DNA of 64,000 nucleotides from Hippasteria phrygiana (Eukaryota; Echinodermata; Asteroidea; Valvatida; Goniasteridae), in NCBI GenBank assembly GCA_037893225.1, contig JAZGUH010000559.1, forward strand, positions 620,001 through 684,000. Direction: 5' to 3'. A model generated the notes under the pieces. It saw only the letters and a program-made list of their open reading frames with translations. It had not been told where the DNA came from and searched no databases. The translations under genes and the position numbers were made by a program. This document shows positions 1-11,700 of the stretch, one piece after another. Positions within the stretch are counted from its first letter, which is position 1. Each line of letters begins with the position of its first letter.

Positions 1-144
1 TACGTACACAACAGACCATCGCATTTTACATAATTTCTATTTGTCCGAACGGAAATGAATTAAAAATTGCAGGGCAACCTTGAGAAGTGAAGGCCAGCCT
101 AAGTTAACAAAAATTATTTCTGGCATTCATAAAGTACACCAATA

Positions 145-546
145 GGGTCATTCCATGTAAAATCACCCACATTTGTTTTGTATTTATTTATTTAAACCAG
201 ACTCCCTTTCAAATTGGCTAAAATGGGGTATGGGGTAATTGAGGCTGAAAAAGCTGAAATTTCAAGTTTTAGCACCATCGAACAAAAGGTTTTTGAGCTA
301 CGACACACCCTTTTTGGGCGATTTTGGCAATATTTAAATGACCATATCTCTGTAACCAGTGGGCCAAATATGTTGATATTGGTGTCTTTGGAAAGGTAAT
401 TACATAAGCAATCCAAATTTGCCATTATTTTGTATGTAGGAGCAACTTGAAGTTTGATGACCTTTTGACCTTTACTTTGACCTCCTTTGAGCCAATTTGA
501 AGAGGGTCGGGTTTGACCCATTGGGTGATCTGACACGGAATGACCC
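145..546. mobile_element. MITE with GGGTCATTCC termini
   Basis: A non-coding element of about 400 bp begins GGGTCATTCC and ends with the inverse, GGAATGACCC. It is flanked on both sides by AATA, or by CAATAG if the inverted repeat is taken as one base shorter, which fits a target duplication. The same terminal motif bounds a larger element at 9616-10912. The small ORFs on both strands show no family features. The superfamily was not assigned. Confidence 0.6.
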
Positions 547-550
547 AATA

Positions 551-882
551 GTGATTTACAAGTATCTTAGGGGGGGAAGCAAAAGTTTAGCAAACATGTT
601 AGGCATCATACTTTTTTCAAAAAAGTGGCACTTCTATTTTCTTTCTATTTTGTAGTGCCTGCCACTGCCAGCCAAAATTTTCAAAGACTGACATTTACTT
701 TTTATGGCTGAATAAAGCATTGCTAGCCACACCTTTGCATTCACATACAACGAATGTTTTGTGCACAGCCTTAGATGGGCAAGCAATGTTTTGCTACCGA
801 TGATGTCACAGATAGACAAGGGTACATGTAGTCTTGGTTCCAAGATGTCCTTAGCGGTGTGACATAGCGCGCACGGATCAGA
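551..882. other. unique non-coding stretch, nothing recognised
   Basis: No gene, RNA or repeat structure was recognised here. The short minus-strand ORF shows no domain or codon-like pattern. Confidence 0.4.
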
Positions 883-1080
883 GCCATACACGGCCCTCTA
901 CACACTCACGCCAAGGCCAAATCGCTAATGACGTCTTGGCCCTTTCGTAGGGAACTGCGCGCGACCTGTATGCATATTTAACAGGCAGGTCAAAAGAATA
1001 ATGGCGCTTGCACACTGGAAGAAATCATTATTTAGTAATTAGCTGGCTAGTCAGGTAACGTACATACGTATGTATGCGTA

Positions 1081-1424
1081 CATTAAATTAGAACAGAGAT
1101 GTTTTCTCTTTTGCCCTGTCCCGTTGTAATATATGAAGCACTGTATACTCAGTGCTTTCCGAGAGCCTGTGTGAAAAAATTCACAGGCTTACTCAGGCGG
1201 GATTCGAACCCACGACTTCCTGCTTACTAGTGCAGACATCTTAACCACTCGACCACCGAGCTTGCCTGGGTCGGCTGGCTGATTCGAATCCAATGCAGCA
1301 GCGAGTACCGCGTAATCAGTCAGAAGATGGAATGTTTGCATCGGGGGATGATGTAAATTAGAACAGAGATGTTTTCTCTTTTGCCCTGTCCCGACGTAAT
1401 ATATGAAGCACTGTATACTCAGCT
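1081..1424. repeat. 73-bp direct repeat flanking a tRNA-like segment
   Basis: A 73-bp sequence starting near TTAGAACAGAGATG and ending ATGAAGCACTGTATACTCAG lies at about 1081-1153 and again at about 1352-1424 with only a couple of changes. The copies bracket the tRNA-like SINE. They could be a duplicated SINE part or the ends of a small composite insertion. Confidence 0.5.
1193..1268 (-). mobile_element. tRNA-derived SINE head (Leu/Ser-like)
   Basis: Read on the minus strand this holds an A-box-like TGGTCGAGTGGTTAAG and a perfect B box, GGTTCGAATCC, at tRNA-like spacing. An anticodon-type stem-loop lies between them. The acceptor stem does not pair, so it is probably a SINE head or tRNA pseudogene. 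A hairpin of AGCCTGTG / CACAGGCT arms (1164-1190) sits directly after it. Confidence 0.6.
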
Positions 1425-1650
1425 GCGTACCTCAAGCTGTATGGTGCGGGGAAACTAGACCAGTTAGTGAGTCAGCGATTATACAATGCATGCAATGTAG
1501 GTCACGCGATTATATGCACTCTACGTCACGTGACCATGTAAATGCGCACACAGTTCTTTTTGCGATTTCACGAGCAGAACTATGAAAGGGCCAAGACGTC
1601 CTTGGCGATTTGGCCTTGGTGTGCGTGTGTAGAGGGCGCTGTACGGCTCA

Positions 1651-2244
1651 TGTTGTAGGTGGGAACATGCCCCATTTTTTCTATCCCAAATCTCAACAAA
1701 TTACTAACGATATACATCAATATCTTTATTTGTTTAAATACATTTTGTTTCAGAAATGGCCTTTCTTTTTCATTTTGCTCGGGGGTGAGATTTGAAGAAA
1801 ATGAAAAATTTACGGAAGATTCAAAGGCATTTTCTACCAAAAGATAAGAGTTCAAAATTGCACAAAATAGGGTCATCAGAATTAAAAGAAGACTGTTTCA
1901 GGTTGCAGAATGCAGAGGTCATTTTGGAACGATAAAAACAATTTCAGGACCAACAAAAATCTTCCGGAAATCTGGAACACGTCTCACCCAAAAAAAAAAC
2001 GAAATCAGGAAAGAAATCCAGAGAAATCTCACCCCTTTCATTTCTGTGAACGATACATCCTAACCACCTTCGGACTTTCTCCCGGGACCCTGCTGATTGA
2101 ATCTAATCAAATCCAACAATGGCAAAGTATAAATCCTGCTGAATCTGACAGAAATCAAGAGCTACATGTACAACATAAAGGTCTTTTGGTCCATGGTCTA
2201 GTGACCTGTTTATACACCCCTAACCCTAACCCCCTAGGGGCCTA
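1651..2244. other. non-coding, nothing recognised
   Basis: AT-rich sequence with only short ORFs of random appearance. A short telomere-like CCCTAACCCTAACCCC run occurs near 2217-2232 but is too short to be a telomere array. Confidence 0.4.
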
Positions 2245-2462
2245 TTGCTAGGAACCATCCTCAATCCTCCAAAATCCTCCTGTGCTTCAATCACCATTCA
2301 TCCTCAATTCTCAAAAATTCTTTGCTTCAATCACCATTCAATCACCATTCCTCCTCAATCCTCCTCAATCCTCCGTGCTTCAATCACCATTCCCCCTCAA
2401 TCCTCCTCAATCCTCCAAAAACCACCATGAGGATTTTGGAGGATTGAGGAGGGTTAGGGCTA
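2245..2462. repeat. CCTCAATCC minisatellite with inverted ends
   Basis: Units of the form TCCTCAATCC and CTTCAATCACCATTC are tandemly repeated. The right end (GGATTTTGGAGGATTGAGG, about 2430-2449) is the inverse of the left end, so the whole block can fold back. The translated ORFs are products of the repeat. Confidence 0.7.
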
Positions 2463-2617
2463 AGGTTTATTAGTAGATTATTCCTAGAATTTATTTCCTT
2501 GCACACACCTACTTATTTAGTGAATCAGCCCAAGCTAGTGCAGGATGCACATTATATAATCTTTAGTATTGTTACAATAGCCTTTGTAAGTTTTATGCCT
2601 GACTAGTCACCACAGGG

Positions 2618-2744
2618 CTAGTATAGAGTACCGAAGTGATGACGTCAATCAATGCAATGTTTGGAACCAGAATACATTCTAAACTGCATGTGTTTGGAAC
2701 CATTGCCGCGGCAACTGACATCAGACTTCGGTACTCTATACTAG
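2618..2744. repeat. 20-bp perfect inverted repeat (small foldback)
   Basis: CTAGTATAGAGTACCGAAGT at 2618-2637 recurs exactly inverted at 2725-2744, leaving a loop of about 87 bases. Size and form fit a small MITE or foldback repeat. Confidence 0.65.
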
Positions 2745-3255
2745 AGAGTATCTTGTACTCACTCTGGCTGTGGAACTGAGGACTACAGCACGTGTTCACA
2801 TACTCTTATCAGACATATACTTTTGCAGTTTGCATACTTAATACATGTACCTACCTATTTAAGTAATTGTTTAGAAGTATTTAGGTTATCATAGTTATAG
2901 ACGTTAACACTTGGGTTAAACTTAGGAATTACATGTACATTAGAGACACTTAAATACACTCCATCGTGCTGCTGGAAGTTTGGTGTTGGCAGTAGTATAC
3001 AGCCACCCATAGCCAGCACACACGCCGTACAAAGCCAGTACACCGCTAGAGACAGCGAAAATCCATTTGAAAATTTTGCATTTTCTGTTCTGCAATTTTG
3101 TTAATTCGTTTTTTCCCCCCCGTTTTTCTGAAATTTGAAGCCTTTTGAATAGAATTAGACATCATCTCCCCGTTGAGTAAAATCACTATAACACAAAAAC
3201 TTGAAAGCATCCCCATATAGGCCCCAGGCCTACATATATGATGAGTTGTCTTGTG
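2745..3255. other. non-coding, nothing recognised
   Basis: AT-rich sequence without a recognisable gene or repeat structure. Confidence 0.4.
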
Positions 3256-4763
3256 TACCGTAATTTCCGGAATATAGGCCGCGGCTTATACGTTGATTCT
3301 CACGCTGAAAAATTTCCTTGCGGCTTATACTCCGGGCGGCTTATATGGCAACGTTTGAAGAATAAAATCAGTCACAGAAGCCGCGCCTCAGCCCGGCCCG
3401 GGCCACGAGTGCAGGCGGCGCGCGCTCCGGGCACCGGGCCACAGGCAGTCATGTTTCCGTTGGTTGCCGTTTACGTTCGCTCTACTCACTTGTTGGAAAT
3501 AGAGGAACCCAGTCCAGAGGGACCGTACAGACTTGCAAATGTACCGTAAGTACCGTTCACACCTCACAAATCGTGTGGTGCGTCTGTTCGTTTTTGTCCG
3601 TTTCATCGTTGTGTATGGTTAATGCCTTTTCACTAGTTCGTCGAATGAGGGCGCTGTCCACATGTTGTTGAGGTCAGATGTCGTTAATGCCTTTTCACTA
3701 GTTCGTCGAATGAGGGCGCTGTCCACATAGAAACCGCACTTCCATGGACAGTACGTCGCTGGTATTACGCAAAGTCTTTTGTTTTAACCAGAGCCAGAGC
3801 CTGTTTATTTATTTACATATTTAAGGCTGCAGATCGGCAGTGGGACTGGGGAATAGCTGGAGCCCAAGCCAAGGTTTGGAAAAGGGCCCGGTACTCGTAT
3901 ACCAGTGGGATTATTGCTTTGTCCGTTTGCCGACTCTCAATAATTGCGTTTTCAATAAGAATATCTTATTAGCGGGAACCAGACACTTACATAATTAAAT
4001 TACATAAATAAATTACATTTTCATAACTCTTTCACATCGAAAAAAACAATGTTTCTATTTTTCAAAATTAACTACATGTATTAGTTCATCATCCCCGTCC
4101 GCGTAACTTTTGCTGGCCGCTTGGAAAAAGTTGCCATTTTCTTTTTTATCCCCCCCCACCCCCCGCGCCCCGTCCAAAAAAAAAAAGAACCAGAAGAACT
4201 GCCACGCGGCCCACAGCCAGGACACTCATCCAGCCCGCCAAAATTGGCAATTTTGAGGACATATGAAAGTTTATTGGGCTCCGTGCGCGTCGAATGAGGG
4301 CGCTGTCCAAATAGCAACCGCACTTCCATGGGCAGTACGTCGCTGGTATTACGCACCGCGCTCCTCGTTCATTTGATACTCGTATACCAGTGGGATTGCT
4401 TGTCTGTTTGCCGACTCTCGATAATTGCGTTTTCAATAAGAATATCATAGCGGGAACCAGACACTTAAATTGAAGTCAGGTAAGACGGCGTCGATATTGA
4501 CCCGCCAACTCGCCTTTTCTTTCCGCTGAGATGAGGGGGTAGTTAAGTTGTGCACGGAGCCTAGTGACACTCGTTCGCAAGCCGCTTACACATTTTTTAC
4601 ATACTAGCGCTTCAGCATGCAGCACGACTTTTGTGGTTGGACGTTGTAAGCGCCGCGGCTAATACGCCGGTGCGCTTAATACGCCAACTTTAAATCTTAA
4701 ATAGCAGATTTTTGCGTGCTGCGGCTTATACTCCGCGCGGCCTATATTCCGGAAATTACGGTA
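3256..4763. mobile_element. TACCGTAATT terminal-repeat element, copy 1
   Basis: The block begins TACCGTAATTTCCGGAATAT and ends with the inverse. Both ends carry repeated subterminal GCGGCTTATACTCC-type motifs. It has no intact coding sequence. A 47-bp internal segment containing CACTAGTTCGTCGAATGAGG is duplicated (about 3619-3666 and 3683-3729). A second, shorter copy lies at 12319-13379. It is a non-autonomous DNA transposon; the superfamily was not assigned. Confidence 0.65.
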
Positions 4764-5319
4764 GTCATGCACCCAATCATTTCGTTCCTCCCAAAAAGAA
4801 ATTTCCAGAAGTGAACAATTAATAAAGAACCCAAAGTTATAAACCTGACAGTCCGGTTGATTCTGAATGATTTTGGACGGACAGCGGGCAAGAGATGAAG
4901 TAAAATCTTCGCAGCGTGAATTAAATGTTGACAGGAGTAGCACACGCACGCACGCGCACGTAAATCACATCTAGTAACAGGAGGTTTCGCCCCTATGTCG
5001 GCTTGGCATGATTTGGGCCATGAATCCGACCGCTGGTTCATTGCGCCTGTTCCCACATCAAGGTATTTATTCTGCCGCAGCATACCAGCGGAATCGATAC
5101 ACTTTCTCACCGTTGGTGGTGCCATTTAACCTCTTTGTTTTGTTCTCACCCTTAGGCAAAATAAGACCTGTATTTGCAAGGCGTAGGCCCCTACAAGTAA
5201 AAAAATTGCCAACGAGCAGGGGAGGGGGGTTTCGACCCAAACCCCCCCCCCCCTCTCCCTGGATCCGTGCCTGCCACCGTTGGATATCACTGGATTTAGT
5301 ATGCCTAGGGTTAACGTAC
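4764..5319. other. probable ACSS1 intron or flank, no exon recognised
   Basis: This lies downstream (on the minus strand) of the last recognised ACSS1 exon and starts with its GT donor. I see no continuation of the acetyl-CoA synthetase reading frame between here and position 1. One C-tract occurs near 5242-5252. Confidence 0.5.
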
Positions 5320-5472
5320 CTGATGTGTTAGTGTTGCATAGAGCAGATAGCCTGCTTGTGAGTGGCACAGACCCTTGGGCGTGCCTGTAGAGCCAGAGGT
5401 ATATAACATAAAGAGCAGGTCCTCCGAGTCCATGATCTCTGGCTGGCATTCTGTGGATTCTTTAGACATGGC
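5320..5472 (-). CDS. ACSS1: ACSS1 exon (AMP-binding P-loop exon)
   Basis: A 153-bp exon, phase 0 on both sides. It is preceded by TTTGCAG and followed by GTACGT. It encodes [19 protein letters not shown], the ATP/AMP-binding loop of the adenylate-forming enzyme superfamily, and then [13 protein letters not shown]. It is the last exon recognised before the left edge. Confidence 0.9.
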
Positions 5473-5701
5473 CTGCAAACAATGATTAATGACGGGATAA
5501 AAAGAGTGATAATTCAATTTGTACTCAATAATGACCAAGATGGAATCAGTCTAGCCCAGGCTTTCAAGCAGACCCAGGTGAAAAAATAGGATCATATGAT
5601 AAAAAATTTCATAAAAACAGGACAAACGTAGGACTTAGGACAAAATCGGGATAAGCGTTGTAGTTTTGCGGGCTATTAGGAGTAGTTTTCATTGATACTC
5701 A

Positions 5702-5737
<36 letters not shown>

Positions 5738-8700
5738 CTCTGTTTAGGGAGAGTGCCCCAGAAGTCACCAGCCCATAATGCCGTATAAGCCAGGTATCCA
5801 GCCATAACTGTTTACAGGTGAAGGTTTCTCCTTGGGTGTAATGACCAACCTCTTCTAGTGGAATGTCAATCTTTGACATGGGCACATGGTTCCCCGTCCT
5901 TGTTGCTACAAAGACACGCTGAATGTCTGGGCATTGGCTGACGGCATCGTCCACAGTCTTCTTGAGTTGAATCAGCTTGCCACCCCTCACTGCCTGGTCA
6001 GAGGTAATTATCGTCTCTACACCAGCTATGATGAGGGAGGAAAGCACTAGGAGTTCAAATACTTCGTCTTTTGATATGGTTGTGTTTTTGTCTTTTGGTA
6101 GTGCAACCATGAACAAGTTTGGGCAGGACTGTAGTCAAAGGTAGAATACAACACTTGCTTTTGCTGTGACTTTCAACAAGCACGAATTCGTGCAGGAGCC
6201 GCGTCGTCCACCTATCAATCAGTAAAGCATAGTAAATGTTGTAGCGCCCTCTTTTGCTGAGCCGTGTCGCGAAAACGAATTTGGCACAGGAAGAACGACG
6301 CTAAGCGCTTATAGAGCCCGGTCTACGATGCGACGCGGCGAAAAAAGAATGGATTTTGGGGTTAGTATTTTATAGCAAATACTGTAACACTGACCTGTTC
6401 AGAACTTTTTTGTGCATTGATGCTGGGAAAACAGAACAAAATGCTGTTCTTGAAGACTGGTTCCCTTACCATACTCCAGACAGCATAATAATTCAGGTAG
6501 TTCTATTTTATGATGTTTGCAAATGTTGTACAGTGGAATGCCGCTATAACAAACATCACCTGATCCACAGATTTTGTTTGGTATAGCGTTAAATCGGTAT
6601 AGCGATTTTCAGTCTCCGGTCCGCCACATGCCCATTTCTATACACGGCATCTGTTCTTTGAATTAGTGCCCTCTTGCATCGTATTTGAAGTGCACCCTCT
6701 TGATTGTAATTGAAGGTTTTATTCAATTGTACTATATATTTCACCTAATTTTGCCGCCTGGAAATGTAATATTCTGCACCAGTTTATTTTTTAGGGCCTC
6801 GCTAGCAAGCGGGGGAGGCTCTTAAGTAAAGGGGGCCGGGCTAATGCAAGGACCATAAACGTACAGTTGCGGTTTTCACGCATTAGCGGCACCCTCTTTT
6901 GACCATTGTCGGTGTAGTAGCATTTCTACAAAACCACTGTCTATTCACCCTGCACGCCCTGGCGGTTACTTTGAACATGTGCCAGCCATTGAATCATGTA
7001 ATTACATGTTCATACTTTCTAAGCTTACCAAATTCTAAAGCAACAGTTGGCTTTCCTTTCTATTTCTTGAGGAAATATTAGCCACCTGTCACTCTTCAAC
7101 ATAAAGCTGTGGCCATTTGGGAATTACAAACAGCCCAAATACCCGGTACATTTTTAAAAATCCGTTGCCTTTTTTTTTTTTTTTAACAACAATGTTCGGT
7201 AAGTTTTGTACACAATTTGCATGGGAGCCAAGGATGGTGTTTGGTATAGCCGAATGTTCGGTGTAGCAGTGTTCGGTATAGCGGGGTTCCACTGTATACC
7301 TTTAACTCTTGCTGTCAACTGTGACCTATTGCCATTCATCATAGTGTCTGTTGAATACCATGTGACATCCCAATCTGCATAATGTGTTTTGTTTGTTGAA
7401 ATGCAGTACACAAATGCACGTCAAATGCAAATGTGATTCAACTACGGGAACTGATCGGTACAATGTACATTCATGCACGTAAACACGATGAGAAACATTG
7501 TTCATCAAGACAACTCAGGTCAGAGATAAGCAAATACTCAGTTAAGACTTGTGTATGTTGCGTGCTGTTATATTAAAGAGGAACTAAAACGGCAATTTTT
7601 TTTTGACTTTTTGGACTTTTCCGACAGTTTAAATACTCTTTTAACTGATGGAGATTACTTTGCAAACGAGAGGAATTTTTTTATTAAAAAAAAAGGGTTG
7701 TTATTCTGAACCATTTATCCTGTTTCGCGAAAGCTCATTATGTATGTTAAATATATGTATGTGACCCCGTGACGTACACGTGTAGAGTCGGTTGATGCTA
7801 CAGCCAAACACTATGCATGTACGTACGTGGAGTTGATGCTGCTGAAGAGTTTTTGTCGACCTAACTCCTCCGTTTTCCCGTCTATTTTGTCTAATTTTGA
7901 TATTATTTCAGTATGAGCATGGTTCTGAGATAATCATTATGCCTCGATCGTGTGTAGTTGGGGGTTGCACGAGGAACAGTGACAAAAACCCTGACCTAAC
8001 CTTACTGCGATTCCCAGTGCTGAATGGAGCTCAAAGGCGACAGTGGGTCCGCTTTGTAGACAATACAATATCTGATTTTGGGCTGTCGAAATGGTCGAAA
8101 ATATGTGCAGAACATTTCGCCAAAGACTGTATAGATGATAGTGTTAGTATGAAAACTCAGCTGGGTTTGAAGGCTGGAGCCATTCCAACTCTAGGCACCG
8201 AGCATTCCAATCGTGCCCCGGACTCACGCGCACCACCGCGACGACGTTGCCTGCGGTTGCCGTCTTGAGCAGCCAGAGCCCCGGCCGTCTCCCTGTCCAC
8301 GCTCGCTTGACTCAACATGCATTGTACACGCACGGTACCGCATGCGCTGCATGCGATTGAGTTTGGTACCTTATAACAGAAATTGTGTGTATGGTTATGA
8401 GAAGGTGCGGGTCCTTATGAGGGCTGCATAAGCAAAGTCGCATCAGCTCACACACAACTCACCGCGCAGGTTCCAATAAAAGCCGACTGCAAACAAAGGA
8501 AAGTATGACTAATAACTAGCTTTTCAGCAAGAACAAGCCTACAACCCCAATTCTTAATGTGTCTCACAAAGATGTCAACACTTTAAAATATGTTTATCGT
8601 AGTGTTACTCCTGAATCATGAGCAAAAAGCACAGCAAGTAATACTAGCCTTAGACAAAAAAATACGTACAGACTCTACGTAAAACATTGTCGTATAATAC

Positions 8701-11700
8701 AGTGACGTCATATGTTTCTACACGTATACGTCAATACTCGCGCGATACGGCACGCAGTTGACCTCGGCCTTTTCTGAATCGAGTCAAAGTGGCTCAGAAA
8801 GAAAAGGCTCAAAAACATTTTTTTTGATTTTTCAGAATCATGAAACTTGTTACATTAGTTTTGGGGAGGCATAAACTATCAGATAAGTCATAAAAGTCAA
8901 AAACAAAATTGCCGTTTTAGTTCCTCTTTAAGCTACATGTATATTACACATGCTGTACACATGTGCAAAGTCTAAGAATTTGTAAATGGTGATAAATAAG
9001 TCAAGTGTTGGACTGACATGACCCCAACTCTTCAGTGGTACACCGTACTGCATTGCAAATTGGGTCAATCAATAACATCATATGGCACTGTTTATAGAAG
9101 TTGAATGACACCGTATATCTTGTGTTTTACCACACAATTCATTCAGCTAAAATCAACGATCTCAAGCAATGCTCACCATCTATAATCCGGCTTGCTAAGG
9201 CATCCGCACTGAATCCAGCAAACACTACACTGCAACAGAAGACGACATGTATTCTAACAATTCCCACTTTCAATAATTGACACTTTATTATTTATTTTTT
9301 TATCTGACTGCATTTTCCAAAATAAGTTCGTTTGAAATAATATCTGCAGTACAATTTCGAAATAGAATCTCTGATCAAAACAAAAGAAAGTTTAGGATGG
9401 CCAGATTTGAATCTTCAGAGGCCGGGAAAGGGGGCAGGGGGGGGGGGGGGGGGGGGGGCTGTTGATAAAAACTGCACCACTACCAATCCTCCGGAAAAAT
9501 AATTGTGTGAAATGCTGTCGTCTTCGAGAAAATTATATCTGAAGATCTCTAAGAACACTGTGGCTTTTTTATTTCAACATTCAAAATAAGCCCATACATG
9601 TATGAATGTGTACATGGGTCATTCCACCAGGTTGGGACACAATAAAAGTAGTCAGTATATTTAATTATTTGTAGAGTTCTGGACAGTTTCTTTTCTTCAA
9701 GCGCCTCGGAATATGTCTACATAGATAGATGGCGCTTTACAAATGCTTGTATTATTATTATTATTATTGGGACACAGTGTTTTTTTTTACCAAATCAATA
9801 AAACCATCATTACATTTAATTCAGTTATTTCATGTGACATCCGTCTTTGGGTGTGAGATTATTTGAGAAAGTTTCAATCATGTAAGTTATATTTTAACAA
9901 AAATATGATAAAAAGTGTGTTTTTTTGTATGTAAAATAGACGTAACATGGACACCATGTCCAACATTTATATTTTTGTGGTTTTTCAACACTTTAATAAA
10001 TAAATATGGAAAATTTAGTATGTACAATAATTAAAAGACACACTATGCAACAATGAAACACCTTTTTACGGCAGTCAGTGTCCAAATATAGCAGAAATAG
10101 CAAGAATTTGAAGAATCGGTGCAGACGTAACAAGGACACCGTGATAGACCATGACCATACATATATTTCTGCTGTTGTGCTGCATTTGGGTATTGAATAT
10201 CATAACAAATGTTTTTTACGTTGCAGTTTGTGTTTTGTAATTAGTATACAGAGTGAGTTTGCATAATTATTTATATAAATGTTGAAAATGTTACAAAATG
10301 GAAATGTGCATTTTCATGTCACACCATGTCAGTGCTAAATGTTACGTCCAGACTGCCTTAATTTTTCGTCATTAAATAAATAATTATGCAACTTACTATA
10401 TGTACTAACTAAAAGACACTCAATGCTACCAGAAAACACTTTTTGTTATGGTTGCCAGTGTCCAAATAGCTCAGAAACAGCAAGAACAAAAAAAAACATG
10501 AATGTGTGGACGTAACAGTGGACACAGTGTCCATGTTACGTCCACTCTCACGTCTGTTCTTGCTGTCTCTGCTATATTTGGACACTGACTACCATAAAAA
10601 AGTGTTCTTGTGTTGCATAGTACATCTCTTAATTAGTACACATGGTGAATTTCCCATATTTACATTTAAAGTGTTGAAAAAACACAAAAATGGAAATATG
10701 GACGTGTCCATGTTACGTCAAACTGGTTATGTCAAACTGACACATTTTTCTATCATATTTTTGGTAAAATATAATTTACATGATTTAAAACTTTCTAAAA
10801 TATTTCCCACCCAAAGACTGATGTTACATGAAATAACTGAATCAAATGTAATAGTACTTTTAAAGATATGGATAAATGTCACACACTGTGTCCCAACCTG
10901 GTGGAATGACCCACACACATGTACACGTATATAATCACCACTGCTACCAATGATATCATAGATTACAAGGGATTATCAACAATTTTGCATAGTCAGCAGC
11001 CTTTTTGGCTGTAAACATCTCCCCCTTCGGCCTTTCACAAACATTACACCCCCTCCTTTCACAAACAATGCTCAGCGAGCCAGAGCCAAGCCCACTGCAG
11101 TTTACCTCCACAAATAAACTTTGGCGGCTGACATTTAAAGTAGATAGAGTGTGACAGACGAACAACAAAATAAGTGAAAGTCAATGTCGCAATTGACTGA
11201 TCAGTCGCTAAAGCGCTAAAATGAAAAACCCTTTCACTGGCTACATTATGCCAACACTACACCTGAACGTTTTGTAACGAGGAAGATGTACTGCTGGAGA
11301 GCTGGCATAATTACACTGGGACAAACACTGAAGGTAAGGGTGTAATTAAAAACAAAATGGCATGGTAGAAAAGTTTGATATATATTTGAACACAAAGCTA
11401 TGGAGACACTGCTGTGTTCTGCCTTGAATGACATCATGCTTTGGCTCATGAATATGGAAATTTTCATGAGCAGAACTACATGTACTTACAAAAGTGCTTA
11501 CTAAAGTGTTACAGTAAAACTTTGCTGTAACAAATGTGACTTTACATGTACCAAATATTTGGCTATACTGAACATCCCTCATCTCCCAAAATGTAGTACA
11601 TAATGCATTCCACTATTCACTATGATCATTTTTCGTATATCTCATGATGTTCGTTATAGTATAACATGATATACCTGTGGATAGCGCCTATTCGTGCACA

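Larger units (their letters stand above)
883..1650. mobile_element. inverted-repeat element with about 65-bp arms
   Basis: The sequence from about 887 to 951 reappears inverted at about 1580-1646. The shared pieces include GGCCCTCTACACAC at the outer side and the GGCCAAGACGT / ACGTCTTGGCC block at the inner side. This is the form of a non-autonomous DNA transposon. Inside lie a tRNA-like segment and two direct copies of a 73-bp sequence, so the element is either composite or has taken later insertions. It has no coding capacity. Confidence 0.55.

Noticed and set aside
2217..2232. Telomere repeat (TTAGGG)n
   Set aside because: Only two to three units, and similar short runs near 17237, 17985 and 20927 belong to small dispersed repeats.
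7897..8268. Host THAP-domain gene
   Set aside because: It lies exactly between transposon TIRs with TTAA duplications and stops just after the domain.
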